From NCBI GenBank assembly GCA_035536775.1, contig DATLNM010000030.1:1-47828 (forward strand): 47,828 nucleotides of DNA, in the 5' to 3' direction. The stretch comes from DATLNM01 sp035536775. GTDB taxonomy: Bacteria > Actinomycetota > CADDZG01 > WHSQ01. Below the pieces are notes generated by a model, which saw nothing but the letters and a program-made list of their open reading frames with translations, was not told where the DNA came from and did not search any database. The position numbers were made by a program, and so were the translations under genes. Of this stretch, positions 23,225 to 30,050 are shown piece by piece (position 1 is the first letter of the stretch; each line of letters opens with the position of its first letter).

Positions 23225-23338
23225 TTACCAGGGGCGGATGTCGTGGCGGGGGCGCGGCGCGGTCCACGGGCCGAGGTACAGCACGACGAGGACATAAGAA
23301 ACGGCGACCCGCATCGCGAGCCGCCGTCTCAACGTCAT
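23225..23338 (-). CDS. 37-residue single-pass membrane protein between sufB and the amine oxidase
   Basis: ATG at 23338 with GAGG seven bases upstream, 13 bp after the sufB stop. It ends TAA seven bases before the GTG of the oxidase. The product starts MTLRRRLAMRVAVSYVLVVL, then YLGPWTAPRPRHDIRPW. It has a basic N-terminus, one hydrophobic helix and a proline/arginine tail. No family is recognised. Position, ribosome-binding site and tight spacing argue for a real gene. It might be a small subunit or a leader for the oxidase. Confidence 0.5.
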   Translation of the reverse strand: MTLRRRLAMRVAVSYVLVVLYLGPWTAPRPRHDIRPW

Positions 23339-23351
23339 GTCCGAACCTCGA

Positions 23352-24785
23352 TCAGCCGACGGAACCCTCCATCTGGAGCTCGACCAAGCGCTGCAGCTCG
23401 ACCGCGTACTCCATCGGGAGCTCTTTGGTGATGGGCTCGATAAATCCGCGCACGATCATCTGCATCGCCTGGGTCTCGTCGAGACCGCGCGACATCAGAT
23501 AGAAGAGCTGCTCGTCCGAGACCTTGGACACCGATGCTTCGTGCGAGACCGACGCGGACTCCTCCTCGATCTCGATGTACGGATAAGTGTCCGAGCGAGA
23601 ATCCTCGTCGAGGATCAACGCGTCGCAGATCACGTGCGACTTCGAGTGGTGCGCGCCGTCCTCGATCCGGATGAGGCCGCGATACCCGCCGCGCCCACCG
23701 TCCTTGGAGATGGACTTGGAAGTGATCGCCGACTGGGTGTTGGGAGCGGCGTGGATGATCTTGCCGCCTGCGTCCTGGTGCTGGCCCTCGCCTGCGTATG
23801 CGATCGACAGAACCTCACCGCGGGCGCGCTCGCCGAGCAGGTAGACCGACGGGTACTTCATAGTCACCTTGCTGCCGAGGTTCCCGTCGACCCACTCCAT
23901 GATGGCGTCCTCGTACGCAGCTGCTCGCTTGGTGACCAGGTTGTAGACGTTGTTCGACCAGTTCTGGATCGTCGTGTAGCGGCAGCGCCCACGCGGCTTG
24001 ATGATGATCTCGACCACCGCGGAGTGCAGCGAGTCCGACGTGTAGATGGGAGCCGAGCAACCCTCGACGTAGTGAACCCACGAGTCCTCATCGACGATGA
24101 TCAGCGTGCGCTCGAACTGCCCCATGTTCTCCTGGTTGATCCGGAAGTAAGCCTGGAGCGGGATCTCGACCTCGGTCTTGGGCGGAACGTAGATGAACGA
24201 GCCACCGGACCACGCCGCGGAGTTCAGCGCGGAGAATTTGTTGTCGGCCGGAGGGATGATCGTTCCGAAGTACTGCTTGACGAGATCCTCGTGCTCGCGC
24301 AGCGCCGTATCCATGTCGCAGAAGATGATGCCGCGATCCTCGAGCTCCTTCTTGGTCTTGTGGTACACGGACTCGGAGTCGTACTGCGCACTGACCCCGC
24401 CGAGGAAGTTCTTCTCGGCCTCGGGGATCCCGAGCTTGTCCCACGTCGCCTTTATGTCCTCAGGCATGTCCTCCCAGGACTGCACCTGATCCATCGGCTT
24501 GATGTAGTAGTAGATGTCGTCGAAGTCGATCCCGGACAGGTCCGCACCCCACGTCGGCATCGGCTTCCTATAGAAGATGTCGAGCGACTTGTGACGGAAC
24601 TTGCGCATCCAGTCGGGCTCGCCCTTGCGGTCTGACATCATGTCGAGGACCTCGTGAGAGAGGCCCTTCTCGGGCTTGATGTCGTAGCTGGTGGCGTCGT
24701 GCCAGCCGTATTTGTACTGGCCCTTGAGGGCCCGCACCTGTTCCTTCTCTTCCTGGAGCTTGATGTCCTCGGCTTCGGTGGCCAC
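23352..24785 (-). CDS. sufB: SufB scaffold protein
   Basis: 477 residues from GTG. Family hallmarks: KGLSHEVLDMMSDRKGEPDWMRKFRHKSLDIF, PMPTWGADLSGIDFDDIYYYIKP, EVEIPLQAYFRINQENMGQFERTLIIVDEDSWVHYVEGCSAPIY with the conserved Cys, and NWSNNVYNLVTKRA. The end VSHEASVSKVSDEQLFYLMSRGLDE is diagnostic. It is the [4Fe-4S]-building subunit of SufBC2D. It is unlinked from sufD by 3.1 kb and has its own operator-bearing promoter. AAAGGA precedes the GTG. Confidence 0.96.
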   Translation of the reverse strand: MATEAEDIKLQEEKEQVRALKGQYKYGWHDATSYDIKPEKGLSHEVLDMMSDRKGEPDWMRKFRHKSLDIFYRKPMPTWGADLSGIDFDDIYYYIKPMDQVQSWEDMPEDIKATWDKLGIPEAEKNFLGGVSAQYDSESVYHKTKKELEDRGIIFCDMDTALREHEDLVKQYFGTIIPPADNKFSALNSAAWSGGSFIYVPPKTEVEIPLQAYFRINQENMGQFERTLIIVDEDSWVHYVEGCSAPIYTSDSLHSAVVEIIIKPRGRCRYTTIQNWSNNVYNLVTKRAAAYEDAIMEWVDGNLGSKVTMKYPSVYLLGERARGEVLSIAYAGEGQHQDAGGKIIHAAPNTQSAITSKSISKDGGRGGYRGLIRIEDGAHHSKSHVICDALILDEDSRSDTYPYIEIEEESASVSHEASVSKVSDEQLFYLMSRGLDETQAMQMIVRGFIEPITKELPMEYAVELQRLVELQMEGSVG

Positions 24786-24828
24786 CGGGATCCTTTCGAG
24801 GTCTTTGGATTCTGGTCCGAGAGTACCA

Positions 24829-24844
24829 GTTAGGTATGCCTAAC
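24829..24844. promoter_or_regulatory. Candidate operator GTTAGG-N4-CCTAAC upstream of sufB
   Basis: A perfect palindrome, GTTAGGTATGCCTAAC, 44 bp before the sufB GTG. It is preceded on the plus strand by TACCA, exactly as at the sufD site (45 bp before its ATG). Identical placement suggests the same promoter architecture and regulator for the two halves of the suf system. Confidence 0.7.
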
Positions 24845-24941
24845 CACTCTTCCCAACCTCGTTCCGCCGCCTCGTATTTCCCGCCGTGCGACCAGGACTT
24901 ATGCCGGCTGAACCCCGGCTACCGAGGCGGGGCAGCGCCGG

Positions 24942-25793
24942 TCACGTCGTGTGCAGGATCAACACATCCGTGGGGCTGTGGTGAGAGATACGGTTGGGGA
25001 CGTTGCCGAGCATGAAGCGCTTCGCTCCACTCATCCCGACGCTTCCGATGACGATGAGGCCGAAACCTTCTTCCTCTGCAACCGAGATCAAGACCTCCGC
25101 AGGCATCCCTTCGAGCGCGCGCACTTCGTGATCGACACCCACGCGTTCCGCGTGCTCCGAAGAGCGGTCGAGGACGTCCTGGGCCTGCTCCGCGCCGGCG
25201 ATACGCCATCTGAACTCTTCGGGGACCTCGCCCGTCCCCGCGTGCCATTGAGCCAGAGCATCGCCGGAGAAGCGCTCCAGCTCGGCAGATGTAAGCGGTT
25301 GATAGACCGACACGATGACGGGCGTCGCGTCGAGCTCCTTGGCGAGCTGGCATGCCTTGTCCACGGCGCGCATAGCGGTTACCGAACCGTCGGTACCGAC
25401 GAGGATCTTCGAGTACTCCTTCTCGACGCGTTGCGCCGAGTCTGGTGAATCCGTTTTGACGATGAGGAGATCGGTCGCCGCGTGATGCGAGACCTTGTTG
25501 GGGACGCTCCCGAGCAGGAATCGCTTCGCACCGGTCATCCCCACACTGCCCACCACGAGCAGCTCGGACTTCGTGGTTTGGACCGCATCGAGGAGCACGG
25601 TTGCCGGATCGCCGGGCGCAGCGACAGTCTCGGCCTTGTACTTCTTTCCCAGGTCCTTAAGACGATCTTGTTCTGAGCCGGCGTGAACGATGATCAGGTC
25701 GGATCCCAGGCGGCCCGCTAACTGGGCGGCGCGTTCGGTCGCGATCGCAGCGGTGGGCGAGAAGTCGGTTCCAACGACGATGCCCTTGTACAT
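24942..25793 (-). CDS. Tandem universal stress protein (two UspA domains)
   Basis: 283 residues, two UspA domains. Each starts with a strand plus GTD (IVVGTDFSPTAAIA and ILVGTDGSVTAMRA) and ends with the ATP-binding signature G-x2-G-x9-G (GSVGMTGAKRFLLGSVPNKVSHH and GSVGMSGAKRFMLGNVPNRISHH). The start at 25793 has AGGAGG just upstream; the longer frame is not real. It binds ATP and is induced in dormancy or stress in other Actinobacteria. The thioesterase gene on the same strand ends 23 bp upstream, so they are probably one operon. Confidence 0.93.
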   Translation of the reverse strand: MYKGIVVGTDFSPTAAIATERAAQLAGRLGSDLIIVHAGSEQDRLKDLGKKYKAETVAAPGDPATVLLDAVQTTKSELLVVGSVGMTGAKRFLLGSVPNKVSHHAATDLLIVKTDSPDSAQRVEKEYSKILVGTDGSVTAMRAVDKACQLAKELDATPVIVSVYQPLTSAELERFSGDALAQWHAGTGEVPEEFRWRIAGAEQAQDVLDRSSEHAERVGVDHEVRALEGMPAEVLISVAEEEGFGLIVIGSVGMSGAKRFMLGNVPNRISHHSPTDVLILHTT

Positions 25794-25816
25794 GCCGCCT
25801 CCTGTCTGTTCCCGCG

Positions 25817-26221
25817 TTAAGCAGTAGCTCGAGGGTCCTTGATCGCCAGGGTGCATCGTCCCACCGCGACACCCTTCCCGTCCTCATCTACGAGATCGAT
25901 CGTCCACACATGGATCGTCCGCCCCTTCCGCACCGGAACCGCCGTGGCCCGCACCATGCCCGAACGCGCCGACCGCATATGGCTGATATTGAGCTCGATC
26001 CCAACGGCATATTGCCCGGGCTCGCAGTTCAGCATCGCCCCCATGGACGCGGCGCTCTCGGCCAGAACGGCGGACGCGCCACCGTGAAGAAGCCCCATCG
26101 GCTGATGGACCTTGGGCCCGACCTCCATCTCGAGGACCACCCGGTCGGGGTCCATCTCGAGCGCGTGGATGCCGAGCGTCTCGTGGATCGTGTCCTCGTA
26201 CGGCAGCCCGGGATGCTCCAT
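25817..26221 (-). CDS. Hotdog-fold acyl-CoA thioesterase (PaaI/MenI type)
   Basis: 134 residues with the hotdog fold: QPMGLLHGGASAVLAESAASMGA on the central helix, with HGG and the catalytic acidic residue in AES, then GIELNISHMRSARSGMVRATAVPVRKGRTIHVWTIDLVDEDGKGVAVGRCTLAI. This matches the 4-hydroxybenzoyl/DHNA-CoA thioesterase subgroup. It hydrolyses an acyl-CoA in the cytoplasm, and the exact substrate is uncertain. It reads divergently from the MMPL gene across a 104-bp gap holding a candidate operator. Confidence 0.88.
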   Translation of the reverse strand: MEHPGLPYEDTIHETLGIHALEMDPDRVVLEMEVGPKVHQPMGLLHGGASAVLAESAASMGAMLNCEPGQYAVGIELNISHMRSARSGMVRATAVPVRKGRTIHVWTIDLVDEDGKGVAVGRCTLAIKDPRATA

Positions 26222-26256
26222 CGGGCGGGATGCTACAGGGGTGGCGTCCTCCAGGC

Positions 26257-26281
26257 TAACGGTGTTACCTTTCCACCGTTA
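26257..26281. promoter_or_regulatory. Candidate operator TAACGGTG-N9-CACCGTTA upstream of the MMPL gene
   Basis: A perfect 8-bp inverted repeat with a 9-base spacer, 45 bp before the MMPL ATG and 36 bp before the divergent thioesterase ATG. Size and symmetry fit a TetR-family operator, and a TetR gene is co-transcribed with the exporter. Confidence 0.55.
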
Positions 26282-26325
26282 ACTTAACGTCGCTCGTGCG
26301 TCGGCAACGACCGGAAGGAGCCCTG

Positions 26326-28524
26326 ATGCTCTCTCGAGTAGGCCGCTTCACCGTCCGCAGGCGCAAGCTGATCCTGATCGCGACGGTCGTGGGTTTCATC
26401 GCCGCCGGCGCGATCGGTGGCGGCGTCGTCGACAAGCTCTCGAGTGGCGGCTTCACGACGCCGAATGCCGAGTCGACCCGCGCCGAGGAGATCCTCGACG
26501 AACAGTTCGGCGCCGGCAACCCGAACCTCATCCTGCTCGTGGAGGCCAAGGAAGGATCCGTAGACGATCCAGCGGTCGCGAAGGCGGGCATCGCTTTGAC
26601 CGAAGAGCTGCTCGCAGAACCCTCGATCGATCAGGCGTTCTCCTACTGGAGCATCGGCTCGCCGCCTCCTCTGAGGAACGGCGACGCCACCAAAGCGCTG
26701 GTCCTCGCACACATCGACGGCGACGAAGACGAAGTGCGCGAAGCCGTCGACGAGTTGACGCTCAAGTACAACCGCACCGACGGTCCCATCACCGTCGGCT
26801 TGGGTGGGATCGCTGAGGTCTTCCGTCAGGTCAGCACGCAGATCGAGAGCGACCTCGCGAAGGCAGAAGGGATCACCTTCCCGATCATCATGTTGCTTCT
26901 CATCGTCGTGTTCGGAAGCGTCATCGCGGCGGGACTCCCGCTGGCCGTCGGCGCGATCTCGGTGATCGGCACCTTCCTCGTGCTGTTCATTCTCCAAACG
27001 ATGACCGACGTGTCGATCTTCTCGATCAACCTCACCACCGCGATGGGTCTGGGACTCGGGATCGACTACAGCCTCTTCATCGTGTCGCGCTTCCGTGAAG
27101 AGATGCGCCATGGCATGTCGTCCGATGATGCGGTCGTGCGCGCGGTTGAGACCGCCGGACGAACCGTGCTCTTCAGCGCATTGACCGTCGCTATATCGCT
27201 CGCCGCGCTGCTCGTGTTCCCGCTCTACTTCCTGAGGTCGTTCGCGTACGCCGGCGTCGCGGTGGTCGCGCTCGCGTCGTTCGCCGCGATCGTTTTCCTG
27301 CCGGCCTTGCTCGCGACGATCGGCACGCGGATCGACAAGTGGGTCATCTGGAAGCGCCCCCAGAAAGAAGTCGGCGAAGGGATGTGGCACCAGATCGCTA
27401 TCACCGTGATGCGGCGACCGTGGCCTGTGCTCGTCGTCGTCGTGGGGCTCCTCCTATTCCTCGGCGCGCCATTCCTCGGTGTCAAGTTTGGGCTCCCCGA
27501 CGACCGGGTCCTGCCCACGGACGCGCCGGTCCGCGTCATCCACGACGAGATGAGGGAAGAGTTCGAGTCGGCCGAGGCTGCCTCGCTCGGCGTCGTCGCG
27601 CCGCGTGCCGAAGGAACGAGCCTCACCCGCGACATCCACGAGTTCGCAGCGGAACTGTCGCGCCTCGACGGCGTCGCGCGCGTCGACGCGTTGACGGGCT
27701 CCTACGTCTCGGGTCTCAAGCTCGTCCCGGCGGGCCCCGCCTCGGCGCGCTTCGCAGACGCCAAAGGCACATGGTGGTCGGTCGTTCCGTCGGTCGAGCC
27801 GCTGTCGGAAGAGGGCGAGGAGCTGGTCGCGGACATCCGTGCGATGGACGCCCCCTACCCCACCCTCGTCACAGGTCCATCGGCCGAGCTCGTCGATTCA
27901 AAGGCGGCAATCTTCAGCCGTGTCCCCCTGGCCGCCCTGCTCATCGCGATCGTGACCTTCGCCGCTCTTTTCCTGATGACGGGCAGCATCTTGGTCCCGA
28001 TCAAGGCGGTCGTTATGAACCTCCTCAGCCTCTCGGCGACCTACGGGGCGATGGTGTGGATCTTCCAGCAGGGGCACCTCACGAACTTCCTGGACTTCAC
28101 CGCGACCGGCGCGCTCGATACGACGAGCCCCATCTTGATGTTCTGCATCGCGTTCGGGCTCTCGATGGACTACGAGGTCTTCCTGCTGTCGCGCATCAAA
28201 GAGGAGCACGACGCGGGCGCCGACAACGAAACCGCTGTCGCCGTCGGGCTCGAGAAAACCGGTCGCATCGTCACCGCCGCCGCGGCACTCCTCGCGATCG
28301 TGTTCATCGCGACGGCAACCTCGAAGATCACCTTCATCAAGCTGTTCGGCGTCGGGTTGTCGCTCGCGGTCGTCATGGACGCGACCCTGATCCGCGGCGC
28401 GCTCGTCCCGGCGTTCATGCGACTTGCCGGTGACGCGAACTGGTGGGCGCCTCGTCCCCTGAAGAAGCTCTACGACAGGTGGGGTATCAGCGATGCCGAT
28501 CCCGAAGCGGAGCCGGCCGGATGA
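26326..28524 (+). CDS. MMPL/RND-family membrane exporter
   Basis: 732 residues. One helix near the N-terminus (LILIATVVGFIAAGA), a first extracellular domain, then five helices with IDYSLFIVSRFREEMRHG, a second extracellular domain, and five more helices with SMDYEVFLLSRIKEEHDAG. GxD/MDY acidic residues in the membrane helices are the proton-relay type of MMPL proteins. The inner membrane protein exports lipids or hydrophobic molecules using proton motive force. ATG 26326 has GGAAGGAG upstream; the frame further up is not real. It overlaps the TetR gene by ATGA. The cargo is unknown. Confidence 0.93.
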   Translation: MLSRVGRFTVRRRKLILIATVVGFIAAGAIGGGVVDKLSSGGFTTPNAESTRAEEILDEQFGAGNPNLILLVEAKEGSVDDPAVAKAGIALTEELLAEPSIDQAFSYWSIGSPPPLRNGDATKALVLAHIDGDEDEVREAVDELTLKYNRTDGPITVGLGGIAEVFRQVSTQIESDLAKAEGITFPIIMLLLIVVFGSVIAAGLPLAVGAISVIGTFLVLFILQTMTDVSIFSINLTTAMGLGLGIDYSLFIVSRFREEMRHGMSSDDAVVRAVETAGRTVLFSALTVAISLAALLVFPLYFLRSFAYAGVAVVALASFAAIVFLPALLATIGTRIDKWVIWKRPQKEVGEGMWHQIAITVMRRPWPVLVVVVGLLLFLGAPFLGVKFGLPDDRVLPTDAPVRVIHDEMREEFESAEAASLGVVAPRAEGTSLTRDIHEFAAELSRLDGVARVDALTGSYVSGLKLVPAGPASARFADAKGTWWSVVPSVEPLSEEGEELVADIRAMDAPYPTLVTGPSAELVDSKAAIFSRVPLAALLIAIVTFAALFLMTGSILVPIKAVVMNLLSLSATYGAMVWIFQQGHLTNFLDFTATGALDTTSPILMFCIAFGLSMDYEVFLLSRIKEEHDAGADNETAVAVGLEKTGRIVTAAAALLAIVFIATATSKITFIKLFGVGLSLAVVMDATLIRGALVPAFMRLAGDANWWAPRPLKKLYDRWGISDADPEAEPAG

Positions 28525-29162
28525 CGGCCGAGAGCGTTGCCCACGCGCGCCGCACGCGGTCGCGCAAAGGCGAGGGCGAGAAGCTGCGTGAGGAGATCGT
28601 CGACGCGGCCGAACGCTTGTTGATCGAGACTAACGACGAGGAGGCGGTCTCGATCCGCGCGGTTGCCGACGCGGTCGGAGTCACTCCCCCGTCGATCTAT
28701 CTGCATTTCTCCGACAAGAACGAACTGCTGTTCGCGGTGTGCGAGCGCCACTTTGCTCGCTTCGACGAGGTCATCGAACAAGCCGGTTCGGGAGCCGACG
28801 ACCCACTCGGGTCGTTGTTACTGCGCGGCCGTGCCTATGTCGCGTTCGGGCTATCCCACCCCGAGCACTACCGGATCATGTTCATGCGCAAGCCCGGAGA
28901 GACACCCGACGGGTGGCAGGACGAGTTGTTGCGGCGGAGCAGCGCCTTCGACCATCACGTCTCCGCCGTAACTCGCGTCGCCGAGGCGGGGATCATCGAA
29001 GGCGATCCGACGGTGGCCGCGATCGTGCTGTGGGCCGGCGTGCATGGGATCACTTCGTTGCTGATATCGAAACCCGATTTCCCGTGGCCGGACCGCGACG
29101 CGTTGATCGACGCGGTCCTTACCGCCGGACTTCGAGGGGTAGCCGTTCCTCCCACCAGCTGA
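28521..29162 (+). CDS. TetR-family regulator of the MMPL exporter
   Basis: 213 residues. The N-terminal HTH is REEIVDAAERLLIETNDEEAVSIRAVADAVGVTPPSIYLHFSDKNELLFAVC, with the recognition helix in TPPSIYLHF. The C-terminal helical domain (RAYVAFGLSHPEHYRIMFMRKPGE) matches the WHG subgroup. The start overlaps the exporter stop as ATGA, a strong coupling that implies autoregulation of the pair, plausibly at the palindrome 26257-26281. Its last 44 bp overlap the convergent cobA gene. Confidence 0.9.
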   Translation: MTAESVAHARRTRSRKGEGEKLREEIVDAAERLLIETNDEEAVSIRAVADAVGVTPPSIYLHFSDKNELLFAVCERHFARFDEVIEQAGSGADDPLGSLLLRGRAYVAFGLSHPEHYRIMFMRKPGETPDGWQDELLRRSSAFDHHVSAVTRVAEAGIIEGDPTVAAIVLWAGVHGITSLLISKPDFPWPDRDALIDAVLTAGLRGVAVPPTS

Positions 29163-29895
29163 GGTCGGCGCGCAGCGAGACGACGTCGCCGACGATCGCG
29201 GTTGCCGGGGGCTCGACGCCTGCGGCCTCCGCCACATCTGCGATACCGGCGAGGTCTGACACGATCGTTCGTTGATCTGGGCCCGCGCCTCGTTCGATGA
29301 CCGCCGCGGGTTGGAGTGGGTCCCGCCCCGCCGCGATGAGCGCGGTCGTCGCGGCGCGCAGCGCCCGCACACCCATCATCAGCACGATGGTGTCGGACGA
29401 ACGCGCGATCGACGACCAGTCGACCTCTTTAGAGCCGCTGCGCGCGCCGGTCACGACGGTGAAAGAAGCGGCGGTGTCGCGGTGGGTCACGGGGATCCCC
29501 GCGTACGCGGGCACCGCGATCGCCGCCGAGACCCCAGGGACGACCTCGAACGGGACGTCGTGCGCGGCGAGCGCGCCGGCCTCCTCGCCCCCACGTCCGA
29601 ACACGAACGGGTCGCCGCCCTTGAGCCTCACGACCGCGGCCCCACCGAGGGCGCGGGCAACGAGCAAGACGTTGATGTCCGACTGCTCGGCCTGCGGAGT
29701 ACCGGGCTCCTTGCCGACGTAGATCCGTTCGGCACCCGGCGGCGCCTCGTCGATCAGCTCGGGGGCGACGAGGCGGTCGTAGACGAGGACGTCGCACGAC
29801 CGGATGAGCGCGAGCCCCTTGGCGGTGATGAGCCCGGGGTCGCCCGGGCCGGCGCCCACGAGATAGACGGTTCCGGGTTCAGCCCTCAATCGCAT
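29119..29895 (-). CDS. cobA: Uroporphyrinogen-III C-methyltransferase (SUMT)
   Basis: 258 residues. The SAM-binding start is VYLVGAGPGDPGLIT. ARALGGAAVVRLKGGDPFVFGRGGEEAG is the second signature. VPGVSAAIAVPAYAGIPVTHRD and the late VVTGARSG complete the tetrapyrrole methylase fold. It methylates uroporphyrinogen III twice to precorrin-2, the precursor for siroheme. No CysG dehydrogenase domain is fused; that activity is supplied by the 32826-33488 gene. ATG 29895 is chosen with AAGGGAG eight bases upstream. It is divergent from the sulfite reductase it serves. Confidence 0.93.
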   Translation of the reverse strand: MRLRAEPGTVYLVGAGPGDPGLITAKGLALIRSCDVLVYDRLVAPELIDEAPPGAERIYVGKEPGTPQAEQSDINVLLVARALGGAAVVRLKGGDPFVFGRGGEEAGALAAHDVPFEVVPGVSAAIAVPAYAGIPVTHRDTAASFTVVTGARSGSKEVDWSSIARSSDTIVLMMGVRALRAATTALIAAGRDPLQPAAVIERGAGPDQRTIVSDLAGIADVAEAAGVEPPATAIVGDVVSLRADLSWWEERLPLEVRR

Positions 29896-29908
29896 AGTCA
29901 CTCCCTTC

Positions 29909-29935
29909 GGGCGACCCACCCCCGGGTGGTCGCCC
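29909..29935. other. Imperfect hairpin in the cobA/sir divergent gap
   Basis: Arms GGGCGACCCACCC and GGGTGGTCGCCC pair with one bulged C around a two-base loop. It lies just upstream of the cobA ATG, within its 5' leader, and adjoins the dispersed repeat copy B. It may affect translation or transcript stability of cobA. Confidence 0.5.
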
Positions 29936-29991
29936 TGCGCCGGCGCCGCTGCTCGGCGCCTCTGCGGCGCGATCGTCGAGACGATCGCTAG
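29934..29991 (-). repeat. Structured dispersed repeat, copy B (inverted relative to copy A)
   Basis: 29958-29991 is the exact reverse complement of 4370-4403. The 9-bp hairpin GCGATCGTC/GACGATCGC is retained. The next palindrome is changed in sequence to GGCGCCG/CGGCGCC, yet still pairs. The conserved tail CCGGCGCAGG ends at 29934. It sits in the gap between cobA and sir. Compensating change in the central palindrome argues for selection on structure. Confidence 0.75.
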
Positions 29992-29994
29992 TGA

Positions 29995-30027
29995 TTGACT
30001 TTATCATGTTTGCACGGTAGAAAACAT
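29995..30027 (+). promoter_or_regulatory. Promoter of the sulfite-reduction operon with an overlapping inverted repeat
   Basis: -35 TTGACT (29995-30000), a 17-bp spacer, -10 TAGAAA (30018-30023). ATGTTT (30006-30011) and AAACAT (30022-30027) form an inverted repeat that covers the spacer and the -10 box, a plausible repressor site. Transcription should start near 30030, leaving a leader of about 20 bases containing TAGGAG ahead of the ATG. Confidence 0.6.
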
Positions 30028-30050
30028 ACTTACCTGTAGGAGCCCTAACG

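Noticed and set aside
23337..24635. 432-codon ORF antisense to sufB
   Set aside because: It is a shadow of sufB created by high third-position GC; the sequence is Arg/Val/Asp-rich and matches nothing, while sufB is unmistakable.
24895..24941. Strong terminator after the universal stress gene
   Set aside because: Only a 5-bp CCCCG/CGGGG stem with a long loop and no T tract; too weak to call.
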